A DNA stretch of 64,000 bases from Anagrus nilaparvatae (Eukaryota; Arthropoda; Insecta; Hymenoptera; Mymaridae): positions 4,650,001-4,714,000 of the forward strand of contig JAKSXM010000272.1 of assembly GCA_022575985.1 (NCBI GenBank), written 5' to 3'. The notes below the pieces were generated by a model. It saw nothing but the letters and a program-made list of their open reading frames with translations, did not search any database and had not been told where the DNA came from. Positions 21,701 through 32,699 of this stretch are shown here, one piece after another (the first letter of the stretch is position 1; every line of letters begins with the position of its first letter). The translations under genes and the position numbers were made by a program.

Positions 21701-22329
21701 TTTAACTAACGTATATTAATATACGAAAAAGTTTAATTGTTTAAGTATGCAAATTTCTAACGAAACATATAACTATTTGCGCGAATTAACTGAACAAAAT
21801 AACTAAATGCGCAAAATAACTAAGTAATTTCAAAAAAAAAAAAATCAATGAAAAATGCTGCATAAACCGAACTATTCAAACTCTTGTTGGAATTATTGAA
21901 AAAACTGTGCTACATATAAATGTGCAAAAGTTCCCATGAGGACAATCCAAAAAAAAGATTTTCTCATCCAGACCCTTCTGAAAAGAAAGAAAAAAAAAAC
22001 TAGTAATTAACTTTTTCTAATCACTTATCTGGACTAATCACTTATTAAATGTTAAATAGAGAGAATTGAATATTTGAGAAAGTAAATTTTAAAGAAAGTA
22101 TACTTTTTTTTCAAAAGATCAAAAAATTAATTTTATTTTATTTTTTCTCAATGGGACCTCCAAACTCATGCAAAAAATGTCACCAATTTTTAATTTCTTG
22201 TAAATGGTAAATGAAAACTTATTTTAAATAAATCATCAATAATTCCTAAAACTTAATAACTGATACTGGTTTTCTCACCCAAAAAAGAGAAAAATAAAAA
22301 ATAACTGTAAAAACTTTAGAAAACTGTAT

Positions 22330-23301
22330 AGGGGAGAGCGCCGTTGTATGGCGCGGTACCTAATGCGCCAAACCGTAATATTTATTAACAGATTCATTAT
22401 TTTTTTTAAATTCCAATTGAGTTTTATACATAAATAAGTAATAAATTAATTCGCGGAAAAATATTTCATCAGTCATTCTTTATTTTTTTATTTAAGAAAA
22501 AAATTTTTCAAGGGTTTTGTTACTATTTTTTACGCATTGTTTTTAGGTATAAAAATTTAATAAAATTAGTTTTGAACAAAATTTTTTCTGTTAATTTATA
22601 AAGTGGGCTATTTCACAATAAACTAAAAAATTTTTATTTAAAAAAATATATTATTCGCTGTAAAAATTAAATATTCCGAAAAGATACTTATTTTCCTATT
22701 ACGGCGCGGCCGATGTTCTTTATAGTGCGCATTGTTTTTCGAGCGATAGGCAGTGTTTATAAATAAAAATTGTTTATAAACTCTATTCAAAACATATTTT
22801 AGGCAGTTTTAAATAATTTTTATTCATAAAAAATAATAATTTAGGATATTCAAGTAAAACAATAAATTTTCGTACGGGTGCTAATGAAAATACTTTATTT
22901 ATTTTTAACTAACATAAATAACAAATAAATTAACTTAATTGGTAATATTTCGTAATTGAATAAAATATCAAACAACTTAATTTACCTATAGAATAAAAAT
23001 GTTGAAATTAATGTACATTTATAAACACTGCGCCGCTTAGGAACACTTTGCGCCGTTTTATGAACTATACTCTCTTATACTATCCATATTATGAACACTC
23101 GCGTAAAAATCGGAGTTTAAAGAGTTCGTCTTATTTTAATTAATACAACTTTAAACAGTATTTTAGAGTTAAAAAGCATTAATAAAAATATTTTTGAGTC
23201 CTTACTGAATACATATCAATAAAAAAAAGTTTTAAAAATTAAATAATATTTTTACTACAGAGCTTAGAAATAAGCCGCGCCATACATGGGGGTTCTCCCC
23301 T
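22330..23301. mobile_element. TIR element, GGGGAGA...CATGTATGGCGCGG ends
   Basis: The left end GGGGAGAGCGCCGTTGTATG and the reverse complement of the right end GGGGAGAACCCCCATGTATG share a TIR of about 28 bp extending through GGCGCGG. TA borders both ends, which may be a target duplication. The interior is AT-rich with scattered GCGCC motifs (near 22700, 23030 and 23050) and no gene. It is a non-autonomous DNA element of about 0.97 kb. Confidence 0.8.
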
Positions 23302-23974
23302 AATAACTGAAACTAAAATATTTCTCTTCTTTTTTGTTGAAAGAACTCTGCAAAACTGAAAAACTAAATTTTTACAACTAATCTAATAAACTGATAATCA
23401 CAAAGGATAATAAAAACTTTCCCAGGATATTTTTTATTAAAAAACACCGAATAAAAAAATTAATAAACTTTGAAAATAAATAGTACATTTAATATTTTTG
23501 AATAAAAATTCAAAAAGACCATAAACAAACTAACTAATAACTTTTTAACATCCATAATAACTTATCACTTTCAATAAATAAAAAATATTTTAATAATATA
23601 AATATAATTTCAAAAGAAATCTTAAGTTAAAAAAGTATAAAAAGTATTATATAAATAATATAAATTAATGTTTTAAATATTTAAAAAGGTATAATAAAGT
23701 TTAAAATAATTTATCTTTCTATTATTATTAATAAAACTATTTGCACGCAAAAAAATAAATTTATCATTCACTCCGCGGTGCCTTGAACTTATTTTTAAAA
23801 AAAATAAAATTTTTATACATAAAAATATGCTTTTTTTTTAATACAGATAATAATTTAATACAGACAAGAATTTTATTAGAGAAAAAAAAAATGAATTTAA
23901 CACATGTAAGTATTATATAAAAAAAAAACCTTGAGATGAAAATTCATGGATTCTCCCATATAGCAGAAAACTCC
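23302..23974. other. AT-rich DNA, no gene seen
   Basis: Very AT-rich with long A-runs. No element ends or open frames of note. Confidence 0.6.
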
Positions 23975-25965
23975 AAAAAATTATACTTTTTATGAGCACC
24001 AAAAATGAAGAAAAAAAAATTTACGAGGCCGCGACTGCCACCATGATTTTCTGGTAGTTTGAACCCTATAGAATGCAAAAAAAGCGTGAACACGAAATCG
24101 GCGATGGATGCCAAAAAGATTTTTCCACTTTTATGCCGAAAACCGTGTTTTTCGTATCTGAGCTACCCTAAATTTTCAAAATAGCTTTTTAGGTAAGTAA
24201 AATTTTTAAAAACTAAGTAAAAAATCTGATTGCCAGGAAAAAATCACTCCAGAAAAAAAAAACTTTTCTTTTTCCGATGAAATTTAGCCAAGTTATCGTC
24301 AATTTAAGATTTTACTCAAATTTGTCTTAAAAAAGATTGAAGCTCTATATTGAAAAAGGCCTGTTTCAAAGCCTGTTTTCAAAGGTCAAAAGCCTTTGTA
24401 AACTGTAAGTAGCAAAATTTACTTAACACAGTTGTTTACCTGAAAATTGAAATTTAGTCAATAAAAATGATTTCTTTCTTGAAGAATAAATACTCAGGAA
24501 AAAATTAATTGATTTAAAAAAAAAAATTTATTATTTTACGATGAAAATCAAGCGAATAATACATATTATTGCTGAAATTTGTCTTAAAAATTATTGGAAT
24601 TCTATTGAAATATGACTGTTTCTGAACTTATAATTTGCATTACTAGCTTGATTTACGTAAATAACTGTGTTAAGTAAATTTTGCTACTTACAATTTTCAA
24701 AGGCTTTGTACCTAAAAATTGAAATTTGGTACATAAAAATGATTTTTTTTCATAAAGAAATGAATTGCCAGGGAAATAGTGTACGTACTGACGAGCCTCA
24801 CTTTATTTAGCCAGAGGAGAAATATCCAAACAATTGTTAGCTCAATTTATCGAATAAAATGATTCAGATTTAATATACAAATGAGCGAAAAAATACAATT
24901 ATTATTAATGGCATTTGATTGAAATATGCTGTAAATATTCATACTTGGTGTTCCAGTCCAATGTGATAAAACTGTATATAATTCTTAGAAAGCGAGTCTT
25001 TCGTTTATATAATTTTGGTTTAATTGGTACTAGGTTCATATTAAAAGTGTGTTTTAATTCATCTAATTCAACTAAGATGTTTTTTAAAAATAGAAATTTT
25101 ATAAAATATATATATTCTTCAAGGTTTAAAATGATAGTACAATAAGCAGATGTGACAAAAAATTTTTTTTAGTAGTGGGGGTTTTTAGATTTCCTTTCTT
25201 TTATAGTATAGTCTAACGCGTGATTTCATCGAAGTAAGTTCTTACATTTTTATATATTTTATTATTTTAAAAAATTTTTTTGATTTTTGTTTAATACAAA
25301 AATTATTATTAATGGGTATCTCCGAAAAGGCTAAATAGTGTACGTACTGACGAGCCTCACACTATTTAGCCAGAGGCAAAATATCCAAACAATTGTTAGC
25401 TCAATTTATCGAATAAAATTATTCAGATTTAAAAATACATCGATTTAAAAAAAAAAAAAATTATCATTTTACAATGAAATTCAAGCCGGTAATGCATGTT
25501 TAAAGTTCATAAACAGGCATTTTTCAATATAGAGCTTCAATCTTTTTTAAGACAAATTTGAGTAAAATCTTAAATTGACGATAACTTTTCATCGGAAAAA
25601 GAAAAGTTTTTTTTTTCTGGAGTGATTTTTCCCTGGAAATCATGCATGTGGACTATCCTCATGTATACGTAAAAGTCGGTAGAACAATATACAATATACA
25701 ATATACAATATACAAATCAGATTTTTTGCCTATTTTTTAAAAATTTTACTTACCTAAAAAGCTATTTTGAAAATTTAGGGTAGCTCAGATACGAAAAACA
25801 CAGTTTTTGGCATAAAAGTGGCAAAATCTTTTTGGCATCCATCGCCGATTTCGTGTACACGTTTTTTGTGCATTTTATAGGGTTCAAACTACCAGAAAAT
25901 CATGGTGACAGTCGCGGCCTCGTAAATTTTTTTTTCTTCATTTTTGGTGCTCATAAAAAGTAATT
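23975..25965. mobile_element. Large foldback element with nested repeats
   Basis: About 400-450 bp at 23975-24380 recurs inverted at about 25515-25965 (for example ACGAGGCCGCGACTG against AGTCGCGGCCTCGT). A second inverted pair lies inside the left half (24396-24434 and 24656-24694). A direct repeat pair (24779-24885 and 25338-25440) lies in the core. The 76-codon frame at 24915 has no recognisable motif. No transposase was found. Confidence 0.8.
24779..25440 (+). repeat. Direct repeat pair with hairpin
   Basis: 24779-24885 and 25338-25440 are nearly identical (GTGTACGTACTGACGAGCCT, then CCAAACAATTGTTAGCTC). The second copy is preceded by GGCTAAATA, so that GGCTAAATAGTGT and ACACTATTTAGCC form a 13-bp stem. 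The 452 bp between them are unique. Direct repeats around unique sequence could be a solo-LTR-like or duplication footprint. Confidence 0.7.
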
Positions 25966-26220
25966 TCTTGTAGAAATGCACATATGACTCTAACAAAAAT
26001 AATCGGCTGTTACCAACTACCGGACGGTTTGTCTGGTTTCACCTGGTATCATTGAATTTTAACGGAAAATGAGTTTTAGTTGTTATAAAAAAAATTTAAT
26101 AAAGAAAATTCAATATTAATAAGCACACATAAATATGATTTAACATTATTTTATCCAGGTTCTTTGCAGATTTATTATTTTAACCAGTATTTGTTTGCTC
26201 GATAAACATTTTTTATTGTG

Positions 26221-27318
26221 CACTGTAAAAAATAATGAACACAATATTACTACCGTTTAGCAATTTTACTACAGTTTAGTAATATTACTACAATTTGTAG
26301 TGAAAAAAATTTATTTTTTTTCCAGCCAGATATGACTAAATATAGTTTTAGGAGTTCATATAAGTTTGTAATACACAATATTAACCTTTCTTTTCCGTTT
26401 TTAATATTATATAAGCATACTATACCTGCGTCTATAAAAAGAGGAGACCGGAACATTTGGATCGCCAAATTACAATCTATACTTCTGAATCACTGATGAA
26501 ATATAATTTTTTTTTAAACTTTAAATTAAAACTCTGTCTTTAAAGTATCATATCTGCTAAATGAGTAATAAAAAAGAAACGAGTAAAGCATTTTTGGAAA
26601 CTTAGTGCTAATACAAAATTTTTGGGACCTACAAGACCTATTTTCATTAAAAATTTCAATTTTGGCATCAATTTAAAAATTGGTCATTTGGGTCCGAAAA
26701 TGGGCATTTTGTTTATTGATTATAACTATGAGATAATAGGTAATGGGGCGTTGGGGTTGACGGGAATTAAAAAATTGTACTTATACAGAAAAAATTGAAG
26801 TATTTTGAACCGGAAGTATTTTAGTTAATTTGCAATGTTACAGTGTTGTATGGAAGTTGTCGAAAAAGCCCTATTTTATAACATTGAGTCCTACGTTTCT
26901 AAGCCCAGAAGGCTTATTCGAATACACGAAGGCTATCTTTGGTGTTTTTTTAACATATTAAAGTCACCCATAAGTATAGATTGTAATTTGGCAACCCAAA
27001 TGTTCCGGTCTCCCCTTTTTAGTTATTATTTCTTTATTATTGTTAAATATAGACACAGGTATAATATGTTTATAATATTAAAAACGGAATATAAAGGTTA
27101 ATATTGTGTATTACAAACTTATATGAACTCCTAAAGCCATATTTAGTCGTATAAACTCCTAAGCTATATTTAGTCGTATCTACGAAATAGTAAAATTACT
27201 ACTAGTAGTAATATTACTACAAATTGTAGTAAAATTACTATTTTTGTAGTAATATTACTAAACTGTAGTAAGAGTACTAAACGGTAGTAATATTTTGTTA
27301 ATTATTTTTTACATTGTG
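26221..27318. mobile_element. CACTGTAAAAA-type foldback element
   Basis: The left end CACTGTAAAAAATAATGAAC and the reverse complement of the right end (CACAATGTAAAAAATAATTA) begin inverted arms of about 270-340 bp. Iterated TACTACCGTTTAGTAATATT motifs follow, then TTCCGGTCTCC and AATTTGGC toward the centre. The core (about 26600-26960) resembles part of the 28.2-29.5 kb foldback (TTTTATAACATTGAG, GGCTTATTC). A related shorter element with the same terminal CACTGTAAAAA lies at 34575-35003. Confidence 0.8.
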
Positions 27319-27707
27319 TGGAAAACTCAGAAAATTTCGGAAAATCGTCAGGCTAGCCTTACCTGGTTCGACCTGAATTCATCCGGAATCCACCTGGTTT
27401 TACCGAGTTATAATCAGAACATTAGTTTCAGTTGAAAATAAAATCATTTAGTAGTTACAGCAAGTATACACTTTACCCGTGTTGCAATTTTTTTTCTCTC
27501 TATATTCCCTTTTTAATTAGCACTAGGTAGATTTCATTTTGATTGTTGCTGAATTGCCAATGTAACATGTTTTTAATTTTTTTTTTATACTTTTTAAGCA
27601 TTATATTGATATTATCCTTATAAAATTTTTCTGGTCTGCGTCGAGAAAGCACGCTACGCGTCCGACGCGTTTTTTCGCCACAGATACAGAAAAATATTAT
27701 ATGACCC

Positions 27708-27813
27708 TTGTCCATAAATAAGGAATCACCCAAATCGCAGTTTACCATCCTCGGCTTCGCCCCGGAAGGTAATTTACGTGCGATTTGGACCATTCTTTAC
27801 TTTTCTGGACTCG
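27708..27813. repeat. GTCCATAAATAAGGAAT hairpin repeat
   Basis: A 106-bp imperfect palindrome from GTCCATAAATAAGGAATC to CTTTACTTTTCTGGAC, with the central loop TCGGCTTCGCCCC. It is closely similar to 8903-9006. It could fold into a long hairpin RNA. It is probably a hairpin MITE. Confidence 0.7.
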
Positions 27814-28212
27814 AAACGTAAATACACTATTACCTTAGTCTTCTTTTTTATCTATGGTTTTTGTAAAATATTAATTGAGACCATAGGGTTTGCTTTTTGA
27901 CCCAAAACATCATAAGATTTTAAGTCAAGATATGAACAAATATGAAATCACATTTGAATTTTTTTCTCTTTTTAAACTTAAAATTTTGCTTTGTCAAAAA
28001 ACAATAGTTCACAGCAGTTTTGATCTTTATTCTCACCTATTTAATACCTTTTTAATGTTAAAAACTAATTCTTTTTTGCTTTTTTAGCATTAACCTTCTT
28101 ACAATTCCTAACAGAAAATGATACCATAATTTTATTTACTACATTTTCAACCTTGATATTTTCCAGTTTCGTAAAAAAAAAATTAGAAACTAAAGAATTG
28201 CAGCCTAAAAGA

Positions 28213-29460
28213 TTTTGATTTACAAGGGGAGTTCAATACATTTGGAACTCCAAATTACTTTTAATAGTTACACAGGCACACAAAAAAAAGTTCTGTATCT
28301 GAAACCTGACCTATCTACAAGTAAGTTTTTTGATGTCCAAAAAACGAATCTGAAGTCATAATTTACCTATCAACCTTAGATTTTGCCCCAACTACCACAG
28401 CTATCTTCTAACCCATCCCAAAGGGCGAATATTTTAGTTTGTGCAAAAGTTAAAATTAAATTTTATAAGTTACGTTTTTTAATGTTCTAAAAAGTTATAC
28501 CTGTAGATAGGTCAGGTTTCAGATACAGAAATTTTTTTTGTGTCCCTGTGTTATGGACGAGTTTATTATGTTGAAAAAAAATGTCTACTACTCTCGGTTT
28601 ATTCTAATGGGCCTTCAGGGCCTAGAAAAGCATGACTCAATATTATAAAATAGGGTTTTTTGGTAATTTTCAATATAACACTACAACTTCCCTTGTTAAT
28701 CAAAACACTTTAGGCTGTTTTTATTTTTTCGGTATAAGTTTCATCTTTCATACACCATAAACCGCAATTTTTTATCACTAATTCTCTCATTACTATAACC
28801 AATTAGCCAAGTGGTCATTTTTTGCTAAAAATGACCAATTTTTAAATAAGTGTAATTTTTGACGAAAATAGGTTTTATAAGTCTCATAAAGTTTTCACAA
28901 GCTTCAAGTTTCCAACAATTTTTACTCGTCTCATTTCTTTGAGTCGTTTTTAAGAAATGGCTCTTCAAAGTTAACATTAAAAATGAGCTTTTTCAAATAA
29001 TCTTAAAATTGGGACTTAATAAATAATTGAAAAGGGTGAAGTAAAAAAGTTTTGAAAACTTAAAACTTGTACAAATTTTTTGAGACCTATAAAACCCATT
29101 TTCGTAAAAAATTACAAATTTGGCCAATTTAAAAATTAGTCATTTTTAACAAAAAATTAATTGGTTATAGTGATGAGAGAATTAGTCATAATAAATTGCG
29201 GTTTACAGCATTTAAAAGGCGACACTTACAACAAAAAATGGGATCAACTAGAAATGTTTTGGTTAAGTTGCGAGGTTTTGGCGTTTCATTGAAAATTACC
29301 AAAAACCCTATTTTATAACATTAAGCTCTGCGTTTCTAGGCCTGGAAGGCCCATTGGTATGAACGGAGGGTATTCGACATGTTTTCTCAATATAATAAAC
29401 TCATCCAAAACCTTTTGGTGTAATTTAGTGTTTTAAATGTATTTAACTCCCCTTGTTAGT
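28213..29460. mobile_element. Foldback element with about 350-bp arms
   Basis: The outer arms (AAGGGGAGTTCAATACATTT at 28226 against AAATGTATTTAACTCCCCTT at 29455) and inner arms (28557-28910 against 29050-29400) are inverted. The left arm is interrupted by a smaller inverted pair at 28271-28325 and 28500-28552 (GTATCTGAAACCTGACCTAT). No coding capacity is seen. Confidence 0.8.
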
Positions 29461-30120
29461 AACTTCAAAATTAATAAAGTATCAAAAATAAGCTGAAATG
29501 AAATAAAGGTTAATTGGAAACGATGATTTCATCGATTTGTAGGTTTAAATTTAAATTGTACGAATAAGCAGTAAACTCTAGTAGATTTTGTTTTGGTTAT
29601 ATGCGTTTTCAGTGTATTTAAAATAGGACATTCATGGGCTTATATTTAAAAAACAATGTGTTTTTTCAAAAAAGTAATCTTGAGTATTTTTCAAGGGCTT
29701 CAGTATTTTAAAGATTCTATGAATTCAGTCTAAGCAGATTATGATTACATCAGACTTACTTTTATCCCTTTTTTTAATCGTAAGGCCTTACTTTGTTTGT
29801 AAATTTATTCCTTAAAATTTAATAAAGCAAAATAAACATTTTGAATTTTAACTTTTACTATGATTTTACAGTATTGTCCAGAAACAAGTAAATATACCAA
29901 AGATTCTTATTAGACTTAAAATTTGCTTCTCAAATCCTAGATATAAGTATTCAAAAGAGGCATTGGAAAATCAGGGTCATTTTCTTTTTTTGTCAATGGT
30001 ACCTAATTTTATCTGGTAATAATAAACCTAAGCAAGTTATTGATAATTTTCTGGCAACCTGCTGCTATTTTAAATTAATAAAGATGGATTTTAGCTATAA
30101 ATTTTTATAAAAAAACTCAC

Positions 30121-30226
30121 CACGTAGTATGTAATTTTGGTAATTTTGATCAGCTTCATTTCCAACTTTGATAAGACAGGCCAGTCCATCATTTTGTACG
30201 AATTCATGAACTAGATCTTTATCTTC
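30121..30226 (-). CDS. Fhos: FHOD-type formin, internal exon
   Basis: A 106-nt exon on the minus strand has acceptor TTTTTCTTGTTTTCAG before 30226 and donor GTGAGT after 30121. It reads from phase 0 as [20 protein letters not shown], then [15 protein letters not shown] plus one base (G), which would begin the expected Ala of 'ALGQ'. This is the highly conserved FH3 (armadillo-like, autoinhibitory) region of FHOD formins, which nucleate and bundle actin in muscle and stress fibres. It joins in frame to the exon at 47607-47674. The next exon was not found down to base 1, implying a downstream intron of at least 30 kb. Family assignment is from memory of conserved FHOD sequence. Confidence 0.93.
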
Positions 30227-30285
30227 CTGAAAACAAGAAAAATCAGTATTTTATAATATTTTCTTATTTTAATAGTATAATCCCA

Positions 30286-30560
30286 TCTTACTACTATATA
30301 TACATTTGAAAATGTATTTGTGTGTCTGCCTGTGTGTTTGATCATCAGGGTCAAACCAATAAACGAAATTACATAAAACCGGTGTCAAAATAATAAAAAA
30401 AAAGTTTGCGAGTGTCATAACCAATAGTTTTGCATCGTACTTTTGGAGATTTTCAATTTTTACTATTTTTAGGAAAAATAAAATTTTTTGAAAATTTGGT
30501 TAAAAAGTGAATTCATGAACTATTCATGATCTTATAAATATGATAAAATTTTTACTATCA
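30286..30560 (+). mobile_element. Helitron second-family 5' fragment
   Basis: Starts A|TCTTACTACTATATATACA and continues with TGATCATCAGGGTCAAACCA, as in the Helitron at 14954-16485. It has one TCTTA rather than fifteen. It breaks off near 30560 without a CTAG hairpin end. It sits 60 bp upstream (minus sense) of the FHOD exon acceptor. Confidence 0.75.
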
Positions 30561-30579
30561 AAATTATAAAAGACTGTGG

Positions 30580-30857
30580 ATCCTCATCGTTTTAAATAAA
30601 TGGGACGATATTTTGGAATTCAATTCCATTTGACATCAGTGTCCTATCATCTCTTAATTCGTTTAAAACGGCATTATTTAAATTATACTTATACATATTT
30701 TATTATTTTACATAAATTAAATTTTACTTAAAATACATAATATGTTATAATTATAATTATTCATTTAGATATATTGTAAAAGACTGTTATGATAAATGAA
30801 ATGTATATTTACTATTTTGTTATTGACAAATAAAGTTCTATCTATCTATCTAAAAAA
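30580..30857 (+). mobile_element. Probable LINE 3' end
   Basis: The sequence ends with ACAAATAAAGTTC followed by (TATC)n. An AATAAA signal next to a short simple-repeat tail is characteristic of 3' ends of several non-LTR elements. The upstream 250 bp show no protein similarity I can name, so only the 3' UTR would be present. Confidence 0.45.
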
Positions 30858-31003
30858 TTGATACATTACTTGATTGGAGTTAATTTTTAAACGAAATTTT
30901 TTGGCAATTTCCGGTAACAATAATAAACCAGGAGAAAAAATTAATGAAGCTTCTAGCTTAAAACAAAACTATGCACGAAAATATGATTGCTATATCATAC
31001 ATT

Positions 31004-31520
31004 AGGAGTTTCAACTTCATAAAATTGATTAAACACCCTTAAATTTGCAAACCAACCCTTATTTTTTCAAACTATATCCAAGCTTTTTCGAACGGTGGGA
31101 TCATAATTTTATAGGTTTTTGAGGGTCGTTAATTACGAATTTGGGGTTTTTAACTTCATTAAGTTGATTTTTATATCTTTATATAAGTTTGATTTTTATG
31201 TATTTAATCAACTTTATGAAGTTAAAACCCCCAAACTCGTAATTAACGATCCCGAAAAACCTATATAATCATGATCCTGCCGTTTGAAAAAGCTTGGGTA
31301 TAAAGTTTGCAAAAATAAGGGTTTTTTTGCAAATTTAAGGATGTTTAATCAATTTCATGAAGTTGAAACCCCTAAATACGTAATTATCTACCCCAAAAAC
31401 CTAATAAATCATGATCCTGCCGTTTTAGAAGCCTTGGATATAAATTTGGCATAAATAAAAGTTGATTTGCAAATTTAGGGGTATTTTATCAACTTGGGAC
31501 TCTCAAATTCGCTATTTGTA
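31004..31520. repeat. Inverted and tandem units, about 165 bp
   Basis: Three copies of a unit (TCATGAAGTTGAAACCCC, CCCAAAAACCTA, TCATGATCCTGCCGTTT, TTTGCAAATTTA). One lies in reverse at about 31004-31180 and two are tandem and forward at about 31195-31375 and 31360-31520. It is a small example of the inverted-tandem design seen elsewhere in the window. Confidence 0.75.
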
Positions 31521-31959
31521 ACACTTTATTTTAGCAATAATAAATAAATAATGATAATAGTTGATTTAATAATGTTTTGTATTGCTAAAATACAATGTTA
31601 CTTTTAAGAGAGACTTTTAAGAGAGACTTTTTACCTGTTTTACAATAGTGTGGTATACAAAAATACACACACATACGCCTGGCAGCATGCATTGGAAAAA
31701 GGATTAATAAATAAATTTTTATAACACGAATTAATAATTTAATTTAGTTAAATGATCATTAAATATTTTATTTTAATAAGTTTTAATTGTTCAAAATTAT
31801 AAAAATATTATACAAAGTTTACGGTGGCCACAGTCATACTATTTTATCATACATACATACAGATATATACCGGTATCTATAAATTAAAAATATAAATTCG
31901 CGACGATTAGAATTCCGCGTGGTTAACCATTTATATAATTTTATTAATCATTTACTCAC

Positions 31960-32038
31960 GACGTCGCTCCTTTTCTTCTATTAAAAATCTTGACTCAGAA
32001 AATAGTGATTCGACGTGTGGACCTTTATGGAGAGACTC
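31960..32038 (-). CDS. Candidate alternative or poison exon of Fhos
   Basis: On the minus strand a long T-run and CATCCCACCACCAG precede 32038, and donor GTGAGT follows 31960. The 79 nt are open only in the frame starting ESLHKGPHVESLFSE and ending EEKERRR. Both splice signals are good and the composition is GC-richer than its surroundings. It lies between the two FHOD exons, but 79 is not a multiple of three. Splicing into 30226 would give an early stop (CGA AGA TAA); reading through the donor gives GAG TAA. It could therefore be a poison exon, an alternative last exon (an AATAAA lies within about 20 nt), or an exon of something else. I do not recognise the peptide. Confidence 0.45.
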
Positions 32039-32104
32039 CTGGTGGTGGGATGAAAAAAAAAAAAAAAAAAAACCTCATCTACAAGGCAGCTAACCCTATT
32101 CATC

Positions 32105-32410
32105 TTGACAACATTTTCCATCCTTTATCATATAATTTTCTATAAAATAGAAGGTCCCACTACGCGAACACATTTTAGCACGATAGTCGATACATGCTTT
32201 ATAGTAAAGTCACCTGAAGAGCATATCTCAGCTACAGGGACAAAAGGAGCGCGCGCCAGATTACATAATTCGTCCGATTTCCACGAAATCCGAGGGACGA
32301 GAGAGAGAGTTATTTCTTTGAAAATCACGTGCCCCACTCTTATCGATCAATAACATCGATTTTAGCGCCGTAATTCACACCTGAATTACATAATATATAA
32401 GCGCGATTTT
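32105..32410 (-). promoter_or_regulatory. GC-richer, possibly regulatory segment
   Basis: About 300 bp of unusually complex, GC-richer sequence just upstream (minus sense) of the candidate exon. It contains a TATA-like CTTATATATTA near 32392-32402, an E-box CACGTG near 32328, a CTCTCTCTCTCGTCC stretch near 32300 and GCGCGC near 32251. No terminal repeats or known mobile-element proteins are seen. It might be an internal promoter or enhancer of the formin gene, or an unrecognised element end. Confidence 0.3.
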
Positions 32411-32699
32411 TAATTTGAAATTATTTAAAAGGTGTATAAAAACACCGCATTACATATTAGCAAGCCAAAAAACCTATTATAATCTGCTTAAATTGTTATT
32501 AATAGCTTCTGTTAAAAATATTGATAAAATACCCCTTAAAAGTGTGAATTTGGAATTTAAGGGTGCTCTACTCTTAGACCGGCTCCGGGACCCCCAAATC
32601 AGCAACCCAAAAAACTTATAGGGAACAAACCTCATTAGTGGGGAAAATATCACCCTAAATCCCGTGATTTGACTGGAGTAAATGTATCTAAAATTTAAA

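Larger units (their letters stand above)
17891..22138. repeat. 108-bp perfect inverted repeats flanking 4.2 kb
   Basis: 17891-17998 and 22031-22138 are perfect reverse complements by eye over 108 bp, including an 8-base A/T run. They enclose a TIR element, a CATGTTCC copy and a BEL/Pao remnant. Perfect arms around decayed contents suggest recent duplication, gene conversion, or a young foldback element with captured sequence. Confidence 0.85.
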
